Shown one piece after another: positions 28,279-34,433 of a stretch of DNA of 34,433 bases. The position numbers and the translations under genes were made by a program. Within the stretch, counting starts at the first letter, position 1. Each line of letters opens with the position of its first letter. The notes under the pieces were generated by a model. It was not told the origin of the DNA, did not search any database, and worked only from the letters and a program-made list of their open reading frames with translations. Source of the stretch: Anaerolineae bacterium (GTDB lineage Bacteria; Chloroflexota; Anaerolineae; B4-G1; SLSP01); contig JAFGNR010000232.1 of the NCBI GenBank assembly GCA_016926915.1, positions 1-34,433 of the forward strand, given 5' to 3'.

Positions 28279-29367
28279 TTACGCTTTCTCCCAATGGGCT
28301 GCGAATGCCTGTCGTTGTTCCTCAAGATAGGCAGGACGCTCGGCATACAGGTGATCGAACATCGTAATAGCCTCATCCTTGAGGGTTTCCATCCGCTCTT
28401 CTGCTTTATCCACCGCTTCGGCGATCTCATCCTTGATTTCGTCCTCCAAAGCGGTGATCGCATTATCGGTGAGCATCCCCTTGTCCTTTAGATAGCGTTG
28501 GAAACGTGAGATAGGCTCGCGTTTCTCCCAGACGGCAACCTCCTCTTCATCACGATAACGGGTCGGATCATCGGCTGTGGTGTGCACCGAGAGCCGGTAA
28601 GTCACGTTTTCGATGAGCGTGGGCCCCTCACCGGCGCGCGCGCGTTCCACAGCCTCGATCGCCGCCACGTAGACAGCCAGAATATCGTTACCGTCGGTCT
28701 GGATGCCGGGAACCCCGTAAGCCAACGCTTTCTGTGCTAACGTCTTTGCCTGAGTCTGGTGAGAACGCGGAATGGAAATAGCGTACTGGTTGTTCTGGCA
28801 GACGAAGATCGTAGGCGTCTTAAAAACACCGGCATTGTTCACGGCTTCGTGAAAGTCCCCTTCCGAGGTGGCGCCGTCACCAAAGAACACCATTGCCACA
28901 TCATCTTGTCCATGAACCTTGATGGCGTAACCGAGTCCCACGGCATGTAAGATTTGGGTCCCGACAGGAATAGCAACCGGAAGATTGCGAATGCCTTCGG
29001 GTATTTCGCCGCCACGGAAATACCCCCCATAATAGAGCAAAAAACTCTCCATGCTCTGGCCCCGCCACAACTGGGCCGCCGATTCGCGGAATGCAGGCGC
29101 CATCCAATCGGAATCGCGCAGGGCTGCCACGGATCCTAACTGGGATGCCTCTTGCCCCTGAATGGGCGCGAACGTGCCGATACGACCTTGGCGTTGAAGT
29201 TTGAGCATGCGCTCATCAAACCGCCGCCCTAGGAGCATATACCGGTGAAGACGAAGCAGAAACTCCTCGGAGAGATCCGGCTCTAGATCATGATCTAGAT
29301 TCCCGTCCTCATCCAGGATTGAAATATGCTCCACCTGATATGGTAAGTCTATGGTTGTTCTTGGCAT
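28279..29367 (-). CDS. pdhA: Pyruvate dehydrogenase E1 component alpha subunit
   Basis: 'MLLGRRFDERMLKLQRQGRIGTFAPIQGQEASQLG', TPP motif 'FFGDGATSEGDFHEAVNNAGVFKTPTIFVCQNN', 'YRLSVHTTADDPTRYRDEEE'. Confidence 0.96.
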   Translation of the reverse strand: MPRTTIDLPYQVEHISILDEDGNLDHDLEPDLSEEFLLRLHRYMLLGRRFDERMLKLQRQGRIGTFAPIQGQEASQLGSVAALRDSDWMAPAFRESAAQLWRGQSMESFLLYYGGYFRGGEIPEGIRNLPVAIPVGTQILHAVGLGYAIKVHGQDDVAMVFFGDGATSEGDFHEAVNNAGVFKTPTIFVCQNNQYAISIPRSHQTQAKTLAQKALAYGVPGIQTDGNDILAVYVAAIEAVERARAGEGPTLIENVTYRLSVHTTADDPTRYRDEEEVAVWEKREPISRFQRYLKDKGMLTDNAITALEDEIKDEIAEAVDKAEERMETLKDEAITMFDHLYAERPAYLEEQRQAFAAHWEKA

Positions 29368-29452
29368 GGTCATCCCCCTTATAGCTGATAATGTGAACCT
29401 AACAGTCGCCATCCATCACGCATCATCCCCTCTGATAGCGGCATCCGAGGTG

Positions 29453-30616
29453 TCAAATCGCATCCAGACCGTTCAAAGACCCGGTGAATAATTCGTTGAC
29501 CGAGCGACCATAATGAATGCGGTTGATCACGCGAGATAAAACACCGGAAATATCGCGCACCGAGAAAAAATCCAGGGATCGGAAACGCTCCGTTTGAGGA
29601 ATGGAATTGGTCACGACAACGGCCTTCAAGTTATAGTGAGCATGCAGCTCGGTGAGACGCTCGTAAGCCTGTTCCGTACACAAGTTGTGTGAGACTCCCA
29701 GGTAGACCTCTGCGATATTCAACATCTCGACCAACCGTTTGATGACAATGTGCGCTGTGCCCCCGCTACTGATCATGTCATCCAAGACGATAGCGATACG
29801 CTTTTCTCGAAAATCTCCGATGACCTCGGAAAGCACCGCCTCCTCTGGATGCAGACGATACTTGGATGCCACAGCGCTCTCCAGACCCAGAGCACGACCG
29901 AAATAGGTCACAAACTTGGAAGCGCCAACGTCGGGCGCAACGACAATAACATCGTCCCTCTTTGCAAAATCCCAGTAGGTCTCTGCAAAGAGGATCAGAG
30001 CTTCCAACTTTTCGACCGGGGTGCCGCTGTAGAAACCTGATATTTGGCGTTGGTGAGGGTGCCACGTAATCAGATGATCCATGCCCGATCGAATGCTCAA
30101 ATCCGCCATCAGCTTCGCCGTTGTGGGTTCACGCATAAAGCGGGTAGGCTTGTCCTGGCGCGCGTAGGCCAGATAGGGAAGCACTCCGGTCACGTGGTGA
30201 GCCCCGTGTTCGCGAAGCGCCCGTGCAGCGATCAGAAATGCCAGGTAGTTCTCGTCGACACTGCGACCTGACACAGGATCATATAGCCCCTGGAACAGAA
30301 AGACGTCGCAGTCATTCACGGGAAGAGCGAGCCGGACACAGGTTTCAGAATCGGAGAACTGGAAATCCACATCTTCCAGGTACGGCAGTGCCGGACCGCC
30401 TCCGGACTCTTCCACTAGTGCCTGATAACGCGCTACAACCCGCGAGGCTAGCGCGGCGCCGGACCGGCAAGCGGCAATAAGCAGCCGCCCCCGAGGCACC
30501 GTAATATCTTCCTCGTGGTGTTGAGCAAACCACGCGCTTGTGTAAAATCGTTTATCCGCCCTCTCGAACTGCGGCAACGTCTCATCTTCTCTTCTGACCC
30601 AAACACGAAGCCACAT
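29453..30616 (-). CDS. Divergent ribose-phosphate pyrophosphokinase-like protein with N-terminal extension
   Basis: 'FSDSETCVRL', 'GVLPYLAYARQDKP', 'ITWHPHQRQISGFY', PRPP loop 'IAIVLDDMISSGGTAHIVIKRL'. About 60 extra N-terminal residues relative to a typical Prs. Confidence 0.85.
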   Translation of the reverse strand: MWLRVWVRREDETLPQFERADKRFYTSAWFAQHHEEDITVPRGRLLIAACRSGAALASRVVARYQALVEESGGGPALPYLEDVDFQFSDSETCVRLALPVNDCDVFLFQGLYDPVSGRSVDENYLAFLIAARALREHGAHHVTGVLPYLAYARQDKPTRFMREPTTAKLMADLSIRSGMDHLITWHPHQRQISGFYSGTPVEKLEALILFAETYWDFAKRDDVIVVAPDVGASKFVTYFGRALGLESAVASKYRLHPEEAVLSEVIGDFREKRIAIVLDDMISSGGTAHIVIKRLVEMLNIAEVYLGVSHNLCTEQAYERLTELHAHYNLKAVVVTNSIPQTERFRSLDFFSVRDISGVLSRVINRIHYGRSVNELFTGSLNGLDAI

Positions 30617-30690
30617 GGGGGATCAACCCAGGGCTTTCAGCAACGCATGGGTCTCTCGTTGCCGAACAGAGGCGCGATCTCGGAAAGTTT

Positions 30691-32049
30691 TCATGCCATT
30701 TCGTATTTTTCCGAGTGGATCTGACCGGACGGAATCCCCAGTGTGTGCAAGGCAGCTTCCACATTGTCAATCATGGGCAGTGGTCCGCAGATGAAATAGT
30801 CGTAATCCTGCCGCGTATCAGGAAGGCGCCGTGCCAAGACCCGGTCTGTGATAAAGCCCGTCTCGCCTTGCCAGCCATCCGGTGGGCTTTCCAAGACGTG
30901 GATGACGTCCAGGTTCAACCGCTCCGCCAGATCTTCCAACCGGTCACGATAAACCACGGTGTCCCAGCTCCAATTCCCATAGAAAAACCACAGAGGTCGT
31001 CGTTCTTGACAGTCGGCCAACGTTTCTAAGATGCTCATGACCGGCGCCGCGCCGCTGCCCCCGGCGATGAACACATATCCCGGCGCCGGATGGTGATCGG
31101 GTGTAAAAGTACCATAAGGGCCATCGACGTAGACACGTTTACCTGCCGGAATCTCTTTGACTTTGCCGGTCCAATCCCCCAATTCTTTGATCATGAAGCG
31201 TAGGCGCCCGGGATCCTCGGCGCTAGAAGCAAAGGAGAAGGGGTGATAGCTGATTGCAAAGGGAGATTTCCAGATCACCAACCAGGCAAACTGGCCCGCC
31301 TTGAAGGTCAATCCGGCGTGCCCGACTGGCTCGACAACCAAGGTCCAGGTATCACCTCTATCCCTGAGAACTTCGGTAACCTCATAGGGATGCTTGAGCA
31401 TCCACCAAGGCCGGATCAGGCGGGTATAGAGCAACATCACACTCCAGACGCCCGCGAGCACCCACCACAGCACCCGTTGCGCGGGTACCGAGGTATAGTA
31501 ATCGACCTCGAAGATGTGGTAGAGAGCCAGTCCAACAATTGCGACCGAGAAGAAGGTATGCATCCAATGCCAGAACTCGTATCGAATTTCGAGAGACTTA
31601 CGCCATACAGACATGATTGTCAAAGCGATCAACAGTAGAATGGACACAACACCGGCGCGAGCACGCCAGGGGGCCGTAGCCAGATTGAGCAATTGCAGAG
31701 TGTAGGGATTATTGATGAACAGAAAAAGCGGATGAGCCAAGGTCAACCCAAATGCAGCAATGGAAAAGCCATGATGAAGTGCATAAAGACGATCCATATC
31801 GAACACTTCGGACAAAAACGGTAGCCGCGCGGTAGGCACAAACTGCACGCCCATCAACGCCAGGCCCACAAATCCCAGCATGACCGACAGCTCGCGGAGA
31901 AATTCACGCTCTATGCGACGGGCGCCGGTACCCGCGCCTATCAGGATGATCGCCAGAGGCGCAAGGAGCATGAGGGCATAGATGGCTACCCAGAAGTAGC
32001 GCCATAGCTTCAGAGAACGCGTGCGATTCTGTGCTTTATCGTATGTCAT
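30691..32049 (-). CDS. Ferric reductase-like transmembrane flavoprotein with ferredoxin-reductase-type FAD/NAD domain
   Basis: N-terminal TM helices with His ('LYALHHGFSIAAFGLTLAHPLFL', 'WHWMHTFFSVAIVGLALYHIFEV'), 'YHPFSFASSAEDPGRLRFMIKELGDWTGKV', 'VDGPYGTFTPD', 'YVFIAGGSGAAPVMSILETL'. Confidence 0.92.
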   Translation of the reverse strand: MTYDKAQNRTRSLKLWRYFWVAIYALMLLAPLAIILIGAGTGARRIEREFLRELSVMLGFVGLALMGVQFVPTARLPFLSEVFDMDRLYALHHGFSIAAFGLTLAHPLFLFINNPYTLQLLNLATAPWRARAGVVSILLLIALTIMSVWRKSLEIRYEFWHWMHTFFSVAIVGLALYHIFEVDYYTSVPAQRVLWWVLAGVWSVMLLYTRLIRPWWMLKHPYEVTEVLRDRGDTWTLVVEPVGHAGLTFKAGQFAWLVIWKSPFAISYHPFSFASSAEDPGRLRFMIKELGDWTGKVKEIPAGKRVYVDGPYGTFTPDHHPAPGYVFIAGGSGAAPVMSILETLADCQERRPLWFFYGNWSWDTVVYRDRLEDLAERLNLDVIHVLESPPDGWQGETGFITDRVLARRLPDTRQDYDYFICGPLPMIDNVEAALHTLGIPSGQIHSEKYEMA

Positions 32050-32060
32050 GGCAAGACCTC

Positions 32061-33185
32061 CTACTGACTAGCGTTGGACGGTGTGGGCCGGATAAGTCCA
32101 TCCATATCAATGGAAACGACCTGGCTCAAATCCCACAAGCTATCGTACAAAATCTGCAGGATGTACCCGGGATTGTGCGCGAATGCTCCCGGATCCTTCT
32201 GGATGTAATGATAGTTGTAGACTGTGCGAACCAGACGTGGCGTCCAACTCGCATAGCGATTTCCAAAGCTGATCTCGTCGGCGTCAACCTCTCCGTCGCC
32301 ATCTATATCGACCATGAAGTAAGGGAAGGCATCCGGGGCGTAGACAAGGGGCGTTTCTATAACCGTTGCGGCATACGTCTGGATGGCGGCATAGAGCTGC
32401 CGGTGCAAGGTTTCGATTTCATAGTAGATGCCCTCGTTTGCGTCTCCATCGCCGTCGAAGTCCAGTTCACCGGTACGGATATCCCACAGATCCCCGTAAT
32501 CAACCACGTTCACATGGCACGGGCTGCACTCATCTGGCGTGAGTGCCAGGCTATGCGCGTCGTGACATTCATAGCACGCGCGCAGCGTATCCGTGTGCTC
32601 GAAGAAACCGGCATAGCTCCGATCCTCATATTGGTACGCACCCTGGACATCGGCGCCCATTTTCGTTGCGGCGCCGACGGCATAATGGACGTTGATGAAG
32701 CCCAAGGCCTCGGATACCTCATCCTCCGGCAAACCGGCAATGGCTTCCCGCACGCTTAAGGTAGACTGACGTCCCTGGTGACACTGCATGCAGACAGCTT
32801 CGGGTCCTAGTTCCGCGACTTCTGCGCCTGAGGGAAACGTGACGCGTGTCATCTCATGAGCTGCAGTGTTATGGCAGGCATAACAGTAGATTGCCGAACC
32901 GGTTCTAGCTTCACGATCCACGACACGGGCTGCCGTTCCATCCTCGCCTAAGAAATCCAAATAGCCATAGGTGCTATGACACTTAGCACAGGAGGTGGGA
33001 ATCACAGGAGGTTCATCCTCATCCCAATGCACAAAGGATTCAGACATCCGGTCGGCATGCCCAGAAGTTGCCCATTTGCGACTGAGTACCTCCACCGGTT
33101 CCGAACGCACGTTGAGGTAGACAAAGATCGATAGACTCGCAATAATCAACACGCCTAACAACAACAAGAGGTTTTTTCGGTTCAT
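32061..33185 (-). CDS. Multiheme (five CxxCH) membrane-anchored c-type cytochrome
   Basis: N-terminal anchor 'LLLLLGVLIIASLSIFVYLNV'; heme motifs CAKCH, CYACH, CMQCH, CYECH, CSPCH; two DxDGDG calcium-loop-like segments (DFDGDGDANEG, DIDGDGEVDADE). Confidence 0.93.
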   Translation of the reverse strand: MNRKNLLLLLGVLIIASLSIFVYLNVRSEPVEVLSRKWATSGHADRMSESFVHWDEDEPPVIPTSCAKCHSTYGYLDFLGEDGTAARVVDREARTGSAIYCYACHNTAAHEMTRVTFPSGAEVAELGPEAVCMQCHQGRQSTLSVREAIAGLPEDEVSEALGFINVHYAVGAATKMGADVQGAYQYEDRSYAGFFEHTDTLRACYECHDAHSLALTPDECSPCHVNVVDYGDLWDIRTGELDFDGDGDANEGIYYEIETLHRQLYAAIQTYAATVIETPLVYAPDAFPYFMVDIDGDGEVDADEISFGNRYASWTPRLVRTVYNYHYIQKDPGAFAHNPGYILQILYDSLWDLSQVVSIDMDGLIRPTPSNASQ

Positions 33186-33215
33186 AGCTTCGCTTCTCCT
33201 TGAGTGAAGTTTTGA

Positions 33216-33604
33216 TCAACCGGCAGCTTGTACATCCGAAACACACCCTGGGGTTGCAGCGCAGGCAGGCAGGGCTTCTCCGCGCTCCCACTGAATCGTG
33301 ACATGATCGATACCGAACTGTTTTCCAAAGTGCGGGTCACATCCTTTACCAATGCATCATCACCCGCCGGGTCAGGCTTGAGCATGTGGACCGTCAACGC
33401 GGTTTCCGTCGTGCTCAAGGCCCACACATGTAGATCATGGATCGCTTGAACACCCGGCGTCTCCTCGAGCCGGAGACGCACAGCATTCAGATCGATGTCC
33501 GCTGGCACACCGCCTAGTGCCAGATGCAACGCATCACGAAACAACCGCCGTACTGGATGCGTATGTCCTTCCCCGGCGCGTTGGACGTCAGCGTCTTCAG
33601 CCAT
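33216..33604 (-). pseudogene. Stand-alone CDF (cation diffusion facilitator) C-terminal-domain protein, frameshifted
   Basis: 'LFRDALHLALGGVPADIDLNAVRLRLEETPGVQAIHDLHVWALSTTETALTVHML' then, in another frame, 'KQFGIDHVTIQWERGEALPACAATPGCVSDVQAAG*'. One missing A in GGAAAACAG (near 33330) would join the frames. ATG overlaps the stop of the upstream gene. Confidence 0.78.
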
Positions 33605-34145
33605 TTGATGGCCGGCTCGCCAGCTCTTGCCGATGCATGAGGCGCGCCTGTATGAGAAGCCCGACGGCCAAAAGCCCGACAAAGACCACCAAGTTCCAGG
33701 GCTGAGATAAAGGAAGACTTCGCACAAGCAACGAGGCGCCGCTAAGCGACGAGAGCACAATCAATGACCAGTCAAACAGGGAGACAGTAACCAGCAGGCC
33801 GATGATCCCTCCCACAAGAGCCAGAACCCAGGTGAGTAAAGGAACATTGATTCCGACGATATCCAGAAAACTCAGCACAATGTAGCCGCCGCCTAGAAAT
33901 CCGGCAATACCTACCGCTACTTCCTGCAGGAAGATGGCGAGAACTGCCCCTACAACACCGGCAGCCAGCGCCACCACCAGGGTGAGCCACCCTGGCCATC
34001 CGACAACCCAGCGGGTGATGACTTCTATTGCCGACACGAACCCCACGCTACCCACAAAGAGCCAGAAGAGCTGGCGTCCAGAAACAAGTAACAGGATACT
34101 AATGACGATTTTCAATGCGGTCACAGCACCCTCCGCAATCCTCAT
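33597..34145 (-). CDS. Multi-spanning membrane protein (DUF4203/HdeD-like hydrophobic pattern)
   Basis: At least six hydrophobic helices after '[43 protein letters not shown]'; ATG overlaps the upstream DUF1328 stop (ATGA). Confidence 0.75.
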   Translation of the reverse strand: MRIAEGAVTALKIVISILLLVSGRQLFWLFVGSVGFVSAIEVITRWVVGWPGWLTLVVALAAGVVGAVLAIFLQEVAVGIAGFLGGGYIVLSFLDIVGINVPLLTWVLALVGGIIGLLVTVSLFDWSLIVLSSLSGASLLVRSLPLSQPWNLVVFVGLLAVGLLIQARLMHRQELASRPSNG

Positions 34146-34309
34146 CGCGGCCAGATGCGGCGACCGAGAATCAGAGAAAGCACCAGCAAAACCAGGAAAA
34201 CGAAGAAAATGATCCTGGCAATCTCCGCAGCCACGCCGGCAATTCCGCCAAAGCCGAGAACGGCGGCGACGAGCGCAACAACCAAAAAGATGATAATCCA
34301 CCGAAGCAT
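34142..34309 (-). CDS. DUF1328 family small membrane protein (YtjA-like)
   Basis: '[51 protein letters not shown]' matches the DUF1328 pattern; SD AAGGAGG. Confidence 0.92.
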   Translation of the reverse strand: MLRWIIIFLVVALVAAVLGFGGIAGVAAEIARIIFFVFLVLLVLSLILGRRIWPR

Positions 34310-34334
34310 CAAACAACCTCCTTTGAACATAGCC

Positions 34335-34433
34335 ATCTGCTTTCAGCCCTCAGCGGTCAGCAAGTCTGGCATTGAATAGCTGAGCGCCAAGCCATTCTTG
34401 CGTGTGGCGTAGGTAATGCCTGGCGCTAGGTGA
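34335..34433. repeat. Dispersed intergenic repeat, copy A (runs to the window end)
   Basis: ATCTGCTTTCAGCCCTCAGCGGTCAGCAAGTCTGGCATT..., aligns without gaps to copy B over about 100 nt. Confidence 0.65.

Noticed and set aside
1-34433. CRISPR arrays, defence systems, prophage or transposase genes
   Set aside because: No regularly spaced repeats, Cas, nuclease-helicase defence genes, integrases or transposases were seen in the ORF track.

Overview
This window is a gene-dense bacterial chromosomal segment. Gene content and protein style suggest Chloroflexota (inference only; no 16S or other taxonomic marker is present). No rRNA, tRNA, CRISPR array, transposase or phage gene was recognised. The content looks like a stress-protection and redox island: a multi-PAS histidine kinase with a truncated response regulator; BON, CbpM-like and DnaJ/CbpA genes; a DJ-1/PfpI protein; a superoxide-reductase remnant; a family 1 encapsulin with a ferritin-like cargo carrying a C-terminal loading peptide, followed by an 82-aa unknown protein and a PAS_10-type protein; an FAD oxidoreductase; a rhomboid protease; a sugar ABC importer without its ATPase; PolX; isochorismatase-like, quinone-oxidoreductase-like and MGDG-synthase-like enzymes; coiled-coil, PRC-barrel and dodecin proteins; a CPH-type (CopB-like) P-ATPase; a complete PDH operon with an embedded PfkB kinase; a divergent PRPP synthetase; a ferric-reductase-like flavoprotein with a pentaheme cytochrome c; and a DUF1328 / TM protein / stand-alone CDF C-terminal-domain operon. 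The most notable points are (1) the encapsulin nanocompartment operon with its uncharacterised companions, (2) a superoxide reductase gene beside it with the middle of the gene missing, (3) several genes broken by single-base frameshifts, mostly at homopolymers, (4) a dispersed ~40-100 bp intergenic repeat that supplies the 3' end of one gene, and (5) a ~150 bp imperfect inverted-repeat (MITE-like) element. All calls are by eye from the sequence and the ORF track; no search was run.
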